Assembly (NCBI RefSeq): GCF_022802975.1
Contig: NZ_JAFEVZ010000011.1
Span: 109,611 to 173,610, forward strand
DNA length: 64,000 nucleotides
Source: Flavobacterium pectinovorum
GTDB lineage: Bacteria > Bacteroidota > Bacteroidia > Flavobacteriales > Flavobacteriaceae
Direction of reading: 5' to 3'
Both the position numbers and the translations under genes were made by a program. How positions within the stretch are numbered: the first letter of the stretch is position 1; each line of letters begins with the position of its first letter. Below the pieces are notes generated by a model. It ran no database searches. It was not told the DNA's origin and saw only the letters and a program-made list of their open reading frames with translations. Below, piece after piece: positions 52,249 through 61,598 of this stretch.

Positions 52249-53340
52249 CTATCTGGCGAAAGCCTGCATTACAGATAAAGCATTGTTGTCAAAACTATAT
52301 AAAGCCTGATTCTCATAAGTTGAACCGAATGCAGATTCTTTTCCTCTAAAAGCAACCCATTCGCCACCCCAGTAAGCAAATCCCTGTCCATGTGTTGACG
52401 CTGCAACCGAAGCTCTAACTGCCAGAACAAAAGCTTTTTGTCCTGCCGGAGTTGCCGGATATCCGGGAACTAATTGATCACTTGATCCTAAATTGTTGTT
52501 TGTAAAATCATTATACAACAATGTAAAAGGGTAAGATGTTTCTGCAATCACAACTTTTTTACCATATTTTTCTCCAAGGGCATTAATTGTAGCTGTTATT
52601 TGACTCAAATTTTTCCCGTGATGCATAGGGTAGTATGATAATCCTATATAATCATAATCAATACTATTCATTTTGTTGAAAAACCAATCCGTTTTACCAC
52701 CATCTATATCTGCATAATGAATCATGATTTTTGCATTTGATGATTTTGCACGAACTGCCTGGCTTGCAGCTGTCAATAAAGCAATGCATTGTTGCTCATT
52801 GTTCATTAAATGTCCTGTTGGAAAAAGTAATCCGCTGTTGATTTCGTTTCCTATCTGAATAATATCAGGATTGATTTCCCTGATGATTTCTTCTGTATAG
52901 GCAGTTACAGCTTTTTTCAAGTCCTCAAAAGATAATTTTTCCCATTCTTTTGGGGTTACCTGTTTTTCCGGATCTGCCCAGCTATCTGAATAATGAACCG
53001 TTAGCCAAACTCTAAGGCCTGCTCTTCTTGACTTTTCTGCCAGTGCTTTTACTTCAGCCATACCTGAACGGCCATTTACCGGATTTTTCCATAAACGGAT
53101 TCGCACGATATTACAACCTGCATTTTTAAGGGTTGTAAGCATATCTTCAGCTTTGCCATTATTGTAGAATTTAGTTCCAATAGATTCCATTTCAGGAAGG
53201 TATGAAATGTCGGATCCTCTGATAAAAGTATCATCTGCAGGTGGTTGGGCAACAGTTGTATCTTTGTTGTCGTCGCCTGAACAAGAAAATTGAATTGCTG
53301 CTATTACAAGCAACCCAAGAAATTTTATATGTTTTTTCAT
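52249..53340 (-). CDS. GH53 endo-beta-1,4-galactanase, lipoprotein (second)
   Basis: 363 residues; lipobox FSC at Cys20. Standard GH53: RGSDISYLPEMESIG, HYSDSWADPEKQ, acid/base Glu166 in IQIGNEINSG and nucleophile Glu267 in VVIAETSYPFTL. With the first GH53 it gives two galactanases with different nucleophile surroundings, consistent with different chain lengths or branched galactans. It is the first of the two in transcription order, 78 bp after galM. Confidence 0.9.
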   Translation of the reverse strand: MKKHIKFLGLLVIAAIQFSCSGDDNKDTTVAQPPADDTFIRGSDISYLPEMESIGTKFYNNGKAEDMLTTLKNAGCNIVRIRLWKNPVNGRSGMAEVKALAEKSRRAGLRVWLTVHYSDSWADPEKQVTPKEWEKLSFEDLKKAVTAYTEEIIREINPDIIQIGNEINSGLLFPTGHLMNNEQQCIALLTAASQAVRAKSSNAKIMIHYADIDGGKTDWFFNKMNSIDYDYIGLSYYPMHHGKNLSQITATINALGEKYGKKVVIAETSYPFTLLYNDFTNNNLGSSDQLVPGYPATPAGQKAFVLAVRASVAASTHGQGFAYWGGEWVAFRGKESAFGSTYENQALYSFDNNALSVMQAFAR

Positions 53341-53418
53341 GTATCTAAGTTTTTATCGATCATGTGTGTTGTAACCTTTGTATTGGTTTGCTTTTACAGA
53401 CTTTTTTAAGGTTTATCT

Positions 53419-54468
53419 TTATAATGATTGAAATTTATAAGTTGTTTTTTGAATGTATTCTTCTCCTTTTTTCAAAATTGAATTTGGGAAATGTTTGTGA
53501 TTTGGAGCATCCGGGAAATTTTGTGTTTCAAAACAAATTCCACTTACCGAATGATAATGGGTGTTTTCTTTTCCTTTCAGGATATTAAAACAATTTCCTC
53601 CAACATACACATGCACGCTTGGCTGATCGGTGTAAACGTTCATCTCTAAATTGTTTTTAGCACTGAATAATTTGGCAGCCACAGCATTTTTTGATTCGAT
53701 TACAAATGAATTGTCTATAACAGATGGACAATTTTTGAATGTTCTGAAATCAAATTTAGTATGAGTCAGGTTTGTAAATTTTCCGGTAGGAATACCTTCT
53801 TCGTTAGTTTCTAAAGTTTCATCAGCATTGACAAACATAACCTGGTCTAAAACATCAGAGTCGTGGCCATTAAGGTTAAAATAACTGTGATGCGTAAGAT
53901 TTATAATGGTGTCATGAGTAGAGGTTGCTTTATATTCTAATTTTAATTCGTTTTTTTCGGTTAAAGTGTACGTTAAAACGACCTGTAATGTTCCCGGGAA
54001 ATTTTCTTCGGCATCTTCACTTAAAAGCGATAAGGCAATCGAAGGATTTTCATCAGTTGTGATATGGGCAACCTTCCAGACTTTTTCTCCAAAACCAATA
54101 ACACCGCCATGTAAAGTATTGCTGTTGTTATTTTGGTTTAACTGAAAAGTTTTATCATTTAACTGAAAAGAACCTTTATGAATCCTTCCGGCATAGCGTC
54201 CAACGGTTGTTCCAAAATAAGGAGCGCTTGGTAAATGATATGATTTTAGATAAGAATCGAGATCATCAAAACCCAGAACAACATCTACCAACTTTTCGTT
54301 TACAGGAATCTTTAGACTTTTTACAGTTGCTCCGTATGTAATGATCTCAGCCTGCATTCCATTTTTATTTTTTAAAAGATAAGAATGTACCGCAATATCA
54401 TTTGGTGTTGTACCAAAGAATTGTAAAGCCGATTCATTTTGAGTTTCTGTAAATGATGATGTTTTCAT
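53419..54468 (-). CDS. galM: aldose 1-epimerase (mutarotase)
   Basis: 349 residues with the GalM features NLTHHSYFNLNG, GTTVGRYAGRI, LHGGVIGFGEKVW and, near the end, ICFETQNFPDAPNHKHFP (catalytic Glu and neighbours). Interconverts alpha and beta anomers of galactose so that galactokinase gets its alpha form. It is the first gene of a downstream block and has its own operator and promoter region upstream (54492-54543). Confidence 0.92.
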   Translation of the reverse strand: MKTSSFTETQNESALQFFGTTPNDIAVHSYLLKNKNGMQAEIITYGATVKSLKIPVNEKLVDVVLGFDDLDSYLKSYHLPSAPYFGTTVGRYAGRIHKGSFQLNDKTFQLNQNNNSNTLHGGVIGFGEKVWKVAHITTDENPSIALSLLSEDAEENFPGTLQVVLTYTLTEKNELKLEYKATSTHDTIINLTHHSYFNLNGHDSDVLDQVMFVNADETLETNEEGIPTGKFTNLTHTKFDFRTFKNCPSVIDNSFVIESKNAVAAKLFSAKNNLEMNVYTDQPSVHVYVGGNCFNILKGKENTHYHSVSGICFETQNFPDAPNHKHFPNSILKKGEEYIQKTTYKFQSL

Positions 54469-54491
54469 TAGATTATATTAAATCAGGTGGT

Positions 54492-54543
54492 CAAAAATAT
54501 AAATGTTTCCGAAATAAAACATACCAGTACCTACCAGTTTTAT
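54492..54543 (-). promoter_or_regulatory. galM promoter with galactan operator
   Basis: On the plus strand ACATACCAGTACCTACCAGT lies at 54520-54539, with TACCAGT repeated twice at 10-bp spacing. The minus-strand box TATTTTTG (54492-54499) is 22 bp away in the direction of galM. The same site and nearly the same spacing are found before susC (60418-60466). The position replaces the -33 element, as expected of an activator site. Confidence 0.7.
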
Positions 54544-54609
54544 TGATTGAATTTTTTTAAAAGAATAAGAAGCCTCAAATAGGGTTGAGGCTTCTTAAAT
54601 CAGTATCAA

Positions 54610-55668
54610 TTAAGGAATAGCTATTAACGTGTAACGGTTATCGATATCATTAAACCATATATTGTATTTACCAGCTTTAACCTGAATATCAGCTCCTGCA
54701 CTGTCGCCAATCCAATTAGTATCGGCAAGGAATTTAAATTTACCGTCTGTTGTAAAAGTATAAGTGATTTTCCAAATATGTGGATTAAAAGTTGACTTGG
54801 TCATAGCAACACTGGTTCCCCAATTGTCTAATGGTGCAGCATCTCCAATTATACCTACTGTTGTGTAATTTGGCAGGGTTCCGCTAAACGGCGCAATTTT
54901 ATAAGTTAAATCTTTAGTATTGATTTCGAATGAATAATAACCTGGAGCTGTTGTTGGAAAAGCACTAGGATCAGCATCACTTTCAGTAGCTCTGTATTGT
55001 ACTTTATCTCCGTTAGAACCATAAGCAGGAGCCCAGAAACCAATTTGCTCGACTAATTTAAAACCACCTGAGTTTAAGTATCCTGTATAATAGTGTTTTG
55101 CATTGTCTGCAGGGTCTCTAAAAATTGGCATAAGATTGTTTGAAATATTCCATCCATCTGCAGTTCCATCACCTATTAAATATAAGTCAATTGCAGGGGT
55201 AACACCTTCGTATGGAGTAACAAGAATGGTAATTATGTCTGAGAATTTTGGCTCAGAACCTGTTGTTCCTATTGTCGATTTAATTCTTAGGTCAATACTC
55301 CCTTCAACACCGGGTTCTAATCCAAGTTCTAATGCCTTTGCATTAAGTTCAGCTACGGTAATTGTGGCGTGAGTAGCAGCGGCAGATGTTATATCTACAG
55401 GGGCTGAAAATTCAGTATCTGTTGTTGCAAATTGTACGGTGTAAGTAATAGTTGTTGGTGCTCCGTAGTTTACTTTTTCCCAGGTTACGGTTAAGGCAGT
55501 GTTGTTTGGAGTGTCTTTATTTAGAATAGTAGAAGAACCTGCTTCTGGCGTGACGATGGAGAAAGCAGCTTCCTGAGGTTCTGCAATCATTAAATTTTCT
55601 TCGTTTTCACAAGACCACAATCCTGTAAGCATTGCCACTGCAATAAAAATTTTATATATATTTTTCAT
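54610..55668 (-). CDS. SusE/SusF-like outer membrane lipoprotein
   Basis: 352 residues; lipobox WSC at Cys20. Two parts: an N-terminal SusE-type beta-sandwich (AFSIVTPEAGSSTILNKDT, VTWEKVNYGAPTTITYTV), then a starch-binding-like C-terminal module (LYLIGDGTADGWNISN, GIIGDAAPLDNWGTSVAM, WKITYTFTTDGKFKFLADTNW). Such proteins are surface glycan binders of Sus-type systems and help galactan capture near SusC. 33 bp downstream of susD. Confidence 0.84.
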   Translation of the reverse strand: MKNIYKIFIAVAMLTGLWSCENEENLMIAEPQEAAFSIVTPEAGSSTILNKDTPNNTALTVTWEKVNYGAPTTITYTVQFATTDTEFSAPVDITSAAATHATITVAELNAKALELGLEPGVEGSIDLRIKSTIGTTGSEPKFSDIITILVTPYEGVTPAIDLYLIGDGTADGWNISNNLMPIFRDPADNAKHYYTGYLNSGGFKLVEQIGFWAPAYGSNGDKVQYRATESDADPSAFPTTAPGYYSFEINTKDLTYKIAPFSGTLPNYTTVGIIGDAAPLDNWGTSVAMTKSTFNPHIWKITYTFTTDGKFKFLADTNWIGDSAGADIQVKAGKYNIWFNDIDNRYTLIAIP

Positions 55669-55701
55669 TTTCTTATCGTTTATGTTGTTAAACAGCTTTT
55701 T

Positions 55702-57309
55702 TTAGTAACCGGTATTTTGAGTTAAGTTTTTATTAGCTCCCAATGAACCTTCAGGAATTGGAAAAACATTTCTATAAGCCGGAATCGAAATTCCTTTGGC
55801 TGTATTTCCTTTCCATGCCCAGTTGTAAGATCCTCCTGTATATTTTCCAAAACGGATCAAATCTTGTCTTCGGTGTGCTTCCCAGTGCAATTCACGTGCT
55901 CTTTCATCGATTAAAAAGTCAAGGGTCAGTTCGCTTAAAAGGATGTTTCCAATAGTAGAATTGTTATTGGCTCTTTTTCTTAAATCGTTTACATACGCAA
56001 GTGCCTGTGAGGTTGTTCCGTTTCCTCCTCTTAAAGTTGCTTCTGCATACATTAGATAAACATCGGCTAATCTGAATAATGGAAAATCAGTATCTGCGTA
56101 TGTAGAGCTCGACCCGTTTACTCCTGCAGAAGTTTTATTAGAGAATTTAGATAAAATATATCCTTGCGTTTTTACACCAATATCTGCAATATCGATAGTT
56201 CTTTGTTTTGCGGCATCTCCCGCTACACCTTTTCCAACCGTATTTCTGTCATCCTGGCTAAATTTTGTACCATCAAATTTTTGAGCAAATTCTTTTCTGA
56301 TACGAAGTGCTCCTGTCCAGCCTCCAATTCCAAAATCGGCAGCATTATTTTCCCAGGCTCCAATTTGTCCATTGGTTAAAACTGTTGTCGCTCCCCAGTT
56401 TTGAGATACAGTTCCATCAGACTGAATTCCGAAAATAATTTCTTCAGACGTATTGTTGTCTGCCATAAAGTTTTCCAGATATTTTGGTTTTAAGGTATAA
56501 CCGCTGGCAATGATTTCATTACACATTGTTATACAGTCATTAAAACGGTTGGTTTGTGTGTAAACCTGAGCATTCAAATATATTTTTGCCAGAATCATAC
56601 GCGCCATAGACTGGTCTAATCTTCCGTAAATATTTGTTCTTGCCGGTTTTAAATTTGGCAAAACAGCTTTTAATTCGCTTTCGATAAAATCAAATAATTG
56701 CTTTCTGTCATATTGAGGACCTCTAAAATTGATAGGATCATTTTCAGTGTACATAGGTGCTTTTCCAAACAAATCCATCATGTTGTAATATGCATAAGCT
56801 CTTAAAACACGAATTTCGTTTCGGTAAAGTTCAATATCAGCCAAAGCAGCTGCATCTGTAATTTTTCTGGCACTTAATTTTTCAGGTGTACTCTGACGTA
56901 AAAATTCATTAGCATAGGAAACCGATACCATCGTTCTACTGAACATTCCTAAAATGACCGGGTTCGAAGCTGTCCAGATAGTACGCTGCAATTCGGCAGT
57001 TCCTCCATCATTTTCATAGCTCCAGACCAATTCGTCTGTTGTTAGTTCCTGCATGTACAGCAAACATCTTGTAAACTGGCTTGTTCCAGCATCTACACCT
57101 TCTAATGAAGAATTATTAGGTCCTATAACACCGGTTAAAGTCAAGTTTCCGTAAACTCCCGCAGCGGCATTTTTATATCCCTCCGGAGTAGCAAACAAAA
57201 CATCTGCCGAAAGTACGTCATCGTCTTCAGAGACTACATTTAAATCATCCGTGCAAGAATGAAAAACAGTAGTCAGGGCTAAAATGGTTATTACTATATA
57301 TTTTTTCAT
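55702..57309 (-). CDS. susD: SusD/RagB-family glycan-binding lipoprotein
   Basis: 535 residues from ATG 57309; the longer frame to 57336 would begin inside susC. Lipobox FHSC at Cys19. Typical SusD features include the YNEIRVLRAYAYYNMMDLFG helix and the LDFLIDERARELHWEAHRRQDLIRFGKY signature in the second half, and the end GSLGANKNLTQNTGY. It caps SusC and feeds it galactan oligosaccharides at the cell surface. It starts 4 bp after the susC stop. Confidence 0.92.
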   Translation of the reverse strand: MKKYIVITILALTTVFHSCTDDLNVVSEDDDVLSADVLFATPEGYKNAAAGVYGNLTLTGVIGPNNSSLEGVDAGTSQFTRCLLYMQELTTDELVWSYENDGGTAELQRTIWTASNPVILGMFSRTMVSVSYANEFLRQSTPEKLSARKITDAAALADIELYRNEIRVLRAYAYYNMMDLFGKAPMYTENDPINFRGPQYDRKQLFDFIESELKAVLPNLKPARTNIYGRLDQSMARMILAKIYLNAQVYTQTNRFNDCITMCNEIIASGYTLKPKYLENFMADNNTSEEIIFGIQSDGTVSQNWGATTVLTNGQIGAWENNAADFGIGGWTGALRIRKEFAQKFDGTKFSQDDRNTVGKGVAGDAAKQRTIDIADIGVKTQGYILSKFSNKTSAGVNGSSSTYADTDFPLFRLADVYLMYAEATLRGGNGTTSQALAYVNDLRKRANNNSTIGNILLSELTLDFLIDERARELHWEAHRRQDLIRFGKYTGGSYNWAWKGNTAKGISIPAYRNVFPIPEGSLGANKNLTQNTGY

Positions 57310-57313
57310 TGTA

Positions 57314-60259
57314 TTAAAATTTAAGGTTAAGACCAAACAAGAAAGAGCGTTGTCTTGGGTAAATGGTTTTATCTACACCGTTGTTTGTAATTTCAGGATC
57401 TAAACCACTGTATTTTGTAATTACAAAAACGTTCTGAACTCCTGTTGATATTCTTAATGAAGCTTTGTCGTTTAACCAGTTTTCAAAAGTGTATCCTAAA
57501 GTAATGTTATCCATTTTTAAGAACGAAGCGTTTTCAATATAAATATCTGATAAAGAAACATTTGAAGCGGTCTGGAAATTCGTATTTACAATAGATGAAG
57601 GTATGTTGCTTAAAACACCACCATTTTCCATAGAATCATATTGGGCTCTTGAAGCATCTATTGCATTAAAAATTCGGTTCCCGACACTTGCTCTTAAATT
57701 GAAAGAGAAATCAAACTTTTTGTAATTCATATTTGATGCAAATCCTAAAGTAAAGTCAGGATCCGGATTGTTATAAATATACTTGTCAGCATCATTTTTT
57801 ACACCGTCTCCGTTCAAATCAGCAAAAGCACCATCGATTGGCTTTCCTTCGGTATCGTATAATTGTTTGTAAACGTAGAAAGAATAAGGTGTAAACCCTT
57901 CTCTGAAAATTTGTCCCGGTGTTCCGGTTCCGGCGATGTTGTCTCCTAAGAAGATATCAGATCCAATGGCTAATTCTGTAATTCTGCGCTCAAATTTGGC
58001 AGCATTAAAGTTCATATTCCAATTGAAATCTTTGGTTTTAACAGCATTGGCATTAAGGGTAAACTCGATTCCTTTTGTAGTAAAGCTACCAATGTTTTGA
58101 TATACTCTGTTGGAATAATTACTTCCGTCAGAGGTAGCCACATTGGCTAATAAATCTTTAGAATCTTTATAATAAGCATCCAAACTTGCAGTAAGACGAT
58201 TATCTAAAAATCCGAAATCAACACCTGCGTTGTAGGTAGTGGTTTCTTCCCATTTTAAATCATTGGTTAATTTAGAAGGAAGTGCTATAGGAGTTGGAGT
58301 TGTTCCAAAATAATATTGAGAGTTTCCGCCTCCCAATTCATATTTCTGAAGGTAACTGTTTGGTTCTGGAATATCCTGCTGACCTGTAATACCATAACTT
58401 AATCTTAATTTTAAGTCAGATATTGTGTTGTTGTCTTTCAGGAAATCTTCTTTGATTTTCCATGCAAAAGCGACAGAAGGGAAATTTCCCCAACGGTTAT
58501 CATCTGCAAATCTTGAAGAACCATCTCTTCTGTAAGATAAAGTCAGTAAATATTTGTCTCTGAAATTTAAATTTGTTCTGGCAAAAAATCCTATCAAAAA
58601 AGTGTCTGTATCTGTAGTTGGTTCAGGAAATGTTGAAGGCAGATCCGGATTTAAAATATTACCGGTTTCAAATTTTGAACTTTCAAATTTTTGATACGAA
58701 TAACCTCCTGTTAACTCAAAAACTAAAGAATTAAAAGTTTTATTATACACTAAATAAGTGTCCAGTAATTTATTTTGTCTTCTTGCTCTGGTATATTCAT
58801 CAGTACCATAAGGAACATTCTCGTTTGATGGTGCAGAACCTGCATTAGCGCCAACCAATCTGGTTCTTTCTCCTTTCGATTCATCAAATCCTACATTAGC
58901 AACGGCTCTTAATTCAGGCAAAAAGTGAAATTTGTAATCTACTTCAAAATTTCCAAAAAATCGGTCACTTGTTCCAATGTCGTTAGTATTTAATAACTGA
59001 GAAACCGGATTTCTGGCGGCATTTGGATCTAATGGATAATTTCCGTTAGCATCAACAGTTCCGGTAAGGTGTTCAAAATAACCATCGTACGGAGCTCCTT
59101 CAACTTTTATAGGCTGAGTTGGGTCAAATCCGATAGCAGCTCCTTCAACACCATCTGTAAATCTGTTTTTTTCGTAAGCATAATTGGCAGACATTCTTAC
59201 TTTTAAATGATTTTCCAGAAAAGAAGGATTCATAACTAAACCAACGGTGTTTCTTTTAAAACCATTTGTTAAACGCAAACCTTGCTGATCTGTGTTTCCT
59301 AAAGTTAAGCTGGTCGGAAGAATGTTGAATAAACTTCCTCTGACAGCTAAACTCTGATCAAGTGATCCTGTGTTTCTGTAAATGGCTTTTTGCCAATCGG
59401 TATTGGCAGTTCCCAATTTATTCAGGTCGCCAGGTCTTCTATCAGCAATAATACTTCTAAATTCATCTGCACTAAAAACATCAACGGTTTTAATTAGTCT
59501 TCCTGCAGCATATTGTACGTTGTAATCAACAGATAAGGTTTTGCTTCCTTTTTTAGTTGTAATAATAATCACACCATTTGAGGCACGAGAACCATAAATA
59601 GCAGTAGCCGATGCATCTTTTAAAACGGTCATCGATTCTACGGTAGCCGGATTTAAAGAAGCCAGAAATGAAGCAGAACCGGTGTTGGTTGTGTTGTCAA
59701 GCGGTAATCCGTCAATAACAATTAAAGGATTGTTGCTGGCGAAAAGCGAACTACCTCCTCTAATTCTTATCTCAGACAAAGAGCCGGGAGCTCCTGAAGA
59801 ATTAATTGTTAAACCGGCCACTCTTCCGTTCAGAAGGTTTTCAGTCGTAATATTGTTTCCTTTGTTAAAATCTTTTGTAGTAAGCGCTGTTACGGCACCG
59901 GTTGCATCTTTCTTTTTTATAGAACCGTATCCAACCTGAACGACAACTTCTTTAAGTAAATTAGTGTCTTCCAGAAGATAAACAGTTAAGGTTTTCTGCG
60001 TTCCAATGGTTACTGTCTGTGTAGCGTAACCCGTGTAAGAGAAAGTAATTTGATTTTCTGATTTTACTCCTGAAAATTCAAATTTTCCGTCAAAATCGGT
60101 TGAGGCATTTAAATTTCCTCCTGATACTTTTATGTTTACTCCCGGTATGGGCTGTCCAGAACTTTTGTCCAGAACAACTCCTTTAATTGTGTTCTGAGCG
60201 AAAACACAAAACGGAAGCAAAAGCAATAAAAGTAAAACTCTGTTGTGAATTTTTTTCAT
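57314..60259 (-). CDS. susC: SusC/RagA TonB-dependent outer membrane transporter
   Basis: 981 residues. Signal peptide to VFAQ, then a carboxypeptidase-regulatory-like domain (KGVVLDKSSGQPIPGVNIKV), a plug with the conserved LKEVVVQVGYGS and KDASATAIYGSRASNGVI stretches, and a 22-strand barrel ending in FLFGLNLKF. It imports galactan fragments with energy from TonB. With SusD it forms the classical pair. Divergent to the GntR-type regulator with a 235-bp gap. Confidence 0.93.
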   Translation of the reverse strand: MKKIHNRVLLLLLLLPFCVFAQNTIKGVVLDKSSGQPIPGVNIKVSGGNLNASTDFDGKFEFSGVKSENQITFSYTGYATQTVTIGTQKTLTVYLLEDTNLLKEVVVQVGYGSIKKKDATGAVTALTTKDFNKGNNITTENLLNGRVAGLTINSSGAPGSLSEIRIRGGSSLFASNNPLIVIDGLPLDNTTNTGSASFLASLNPATVESMTVLKDASATAIYGSRASNGVIIITTKKGSKTLSVDYNVQYAAGRLIKTVDVFSADEFRSIIADRRPGDLNKLGTANTDWQKAIYRNTGSLDQSLAVRGSLFNILPTSLTLGNTDQQGLRLTNGFKRNTVGLVMNPSFLENHLKVRMSANYAYEKNRFTDGVEGAAIGFDPTQPIKVEGAPYDGYFEHLTGTVDANGNYPLDPNAARNPVSQLLNTNDIGTSDRFFGNFEVDYKFHFLPELRAVANVGFDESKGERTRLVGANAGSAPSNENVPYGTDEYTRARRQNKLLDTYLVYNKTFNSLVFELTGGYSYQKFESSKFETGNILNPDLPSTFPEPTTDTDTFLIGFFARTNLNFRDKYLLTLSYRRDGSSRFADDNRWGNFPSVAFAWKIKEDFLKDNNTISDLKLRLSYGITGQQDIPEPNSYLQKYELGGGNSQYYFGTTPTPIALPSKLTNDLKWEETTTYNAGVDFGFLDNRLTASLDAYYKDSKDLLANVATSDGSNYSNRVYQNIGSFTTKGIEFTLNANAVKTKDFNWNMNFNAAKFERRITELAIGSDIFLGDNIAGTGTPGQIFREGFTPYSFYVYKQLYDTEGKPIDGAFADLNGDGVKNDADKYIYNNPDPDFTLGFASNMNYKKFDFSFNLRASVGNRIFNAIDASRAQYDSMENGGVLSNIPSSIVNTNFQTASNVSLSDIYIENASFLKMDNITLGYTFENWLNDKASLRISTGVQNVFVITKYSGLDPEITNNGVDKTIYPRQRSFLFGLNLKF

Positions 60260-60320
60260 ACTTTTTTAAGTGGTTTTTGTTTGAGTTGGTTTTTGTAATT
60301 TTCTGTCATTAACAATCAAT

Positions 60321-60376
60321 AATAAAACGTTTTATTAAAAATAAATATCTCATTTTAACAATATCAAAAATGAGAT
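60321..60376. promoter_or_regulatory. two stem-loops in the presumed susC leader
   Basis: A perfect palindrome AATAAAACGTTTTATT (60321-60336) and a 10-bp stem, ATCTCATTTT at 60347-60356 with 60367-60376, lie within the 150-nt leader between the predicted start of transcription near 60413 and the susC ATG. They could fold in the mRNA and tune translation. No riboswitch family was recognised. Confidence 0.4.
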
Positions 60377-60417
60377 TTATGTTTTATTTCCACCTATTTT
60401 TTATTAATAACAGAATT

Positions 60418-60466
60418 CAAAATTATATTTATTTTAAAGTTTAACATACCAGTACCTACCAGTTTT
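60418..60466. promoter_or_regulatory. susC/gntR divergent promoter with galactan operator
   Basis: AACATACCAGTACCTACCAG begins at 60443 and continues TTTT; TACCAGT occurs twice at 10-bp spacing from 60447. The minus-strand -7 box TAATTTTG (60418-60425) is 21 bp from the site, matching galM. For the regulator in the other direction, TATATTGC near 60469 is close to a -7 element, so the same site would overlap its core promoter. This fits activation of susC and self-repression. Confidence 0.7.
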
Positions 60467-60494
60467 TGTATATTGCGCCCAAAAATATTTTTTT

Positions 60495-61493
60495 ATGAAT
60501 ATTATTTCAATTCAAAATAATCATGGTTTACCAAAGTATAAGCAGATAATTCTTTCAATTGAAAAGGCTATCGAAGAAGAAAAATTGGTAAAAGGAGACA
60601 GGCTCCCTTCTGTAAACAAGGTTTGTCTGGCTTTTTCATTATCTCGGGATACAGTATTACAAGCCTATGACGAACTCAAAAAAAGAGGGATAATTTATGC
60701 AATTCCCGGTAAGGGATATTATGTTAAAAGTGTTGAAACCTCAATTAAACAGAAGGTTTTTTTACTTTTTGATGAGTTAAATATTTTTAAGGAAGACATC
60801 TATAATTCGTTTTTAAAAAATATAGGAAAAAACGTTCAGGTAGATATTTTTTTTCATCACTTTAATGTTCCGGTATTCAAAAAACTGATAAATGACAGTA
60901 ATGGAAATTATACCAAATATATTATTATGCCAACCAACTTAATCGATATAGCTGATACCATAAAAACCCTACCAGTAAATGAAGTAATTATCTTAGATCA
61001 GACCAATGCTGACTTAAAATCGTATCCTGCTATTTATCAAAACCATCAAAAAGATATTTTTGAAGGACTTTACAAAGGAAGATCCAGATTAAGTAAATAC
61101 AATAAACTGATCTTAATTTTTCCGGGGTTCAGAGAGCCGTTAGGAATGAAAACCGGGTTCGAAAATTTTTGTACAGAGCATCATTTTGATTACGAAATTA
61201 TTACACAATTTACCGATCACGAAATCGAAATTGGGGATTTGTATGTTATTCCGAATGACAGGGATTTGGTAGGAGTAATTGAAGAAGCCAGAAATCACAA
61301 TTTGAAACTAGGAACCGATTTTGGAATTATTTCTTATAATGAAACTCCCTTGAAAAAAGTGGTTGCACATGGAATTACTACTATTTCAACACATTTTGAA
61401 GCCATGGGGAAAATTCTGGCTGAGATGGTTCTTAAAGGAAAAAATGAACAGATCGAAAATAAATCTTCACTGATTATGCGCCATTCGCTTTAA
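60495..61493 (+). CDS. GntR-family regulator with sugar-binding C-terminal domain
   Basis: 332 residues. An N-terminal GntR helix-turn-helix (LPKYKQIILSIEKAIEEEKL, GDRLPSVNKVCLAFSLSRDT, AYDELKKRGIIYAIPGKGYYV) is joined to a LacI/periplasmic-binding-protein-like domain (YKGRSRLSKYNKLILIFPGF, DRDLVGVIEEARNHNLKLGTDFGIISYNETPLKK) in place of the usual UTRA/FadR domain. It probably senses galactose or galactobiose and binds the TACCAGT-repeat sites at 54519 and 60443. It is divergent to susC and auto-regulation is likely. Confidence 0.86.
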   Translation: MNIISIQNNHGLPKYKQIILSIEKAIEEEKLVKGDRLPSVNKVCLAFSLSRDTVLQAYDELKKRGIIYAIPGKGYYVKSVETSIKQKVFLLFDELNIFKEDIYNSFLKNIGKNVQVDIFFHHFNVPVFKKLINDSNGNYTKYIIMPTNLIDIADTIKTLPVNEVIILDQTNADLKSYPAIYQNHQKDIFEGLYKGRSRLSKYNKLILIFPGFREPLGMKTGFENFCTEHHFDYEIITQFTDHEIEIGDLYVIPNDRDLVGVIEEARNHNLKLGTDFGIISYNETPLKKVVAHGITTISTHFEAMGKILAEMVLKGKNEQIENKSSLIMRHSL

Positions 61494-61598
61494 GAATCAA
61501 GGGGTTTTAATTTCCCTGATTTTTCGAAATTAAAAGAACGTTCTTTTAATCAAAATTTTGTTTTTACTTATGATTCCTTTAGTTTTGAAAAAAAAACA

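Noticed and set aside
55702..57336. Longer start for susD
   Set aside because: The first nine codons would overlap susC and precede the lipoprotein signal, which clearly begins at 57309.
60321..60376. Riboswitch in the susC leader
   Set aside because: Only simple stem-loops are visible; no conserved aptamer core or expression platform could be recognised.
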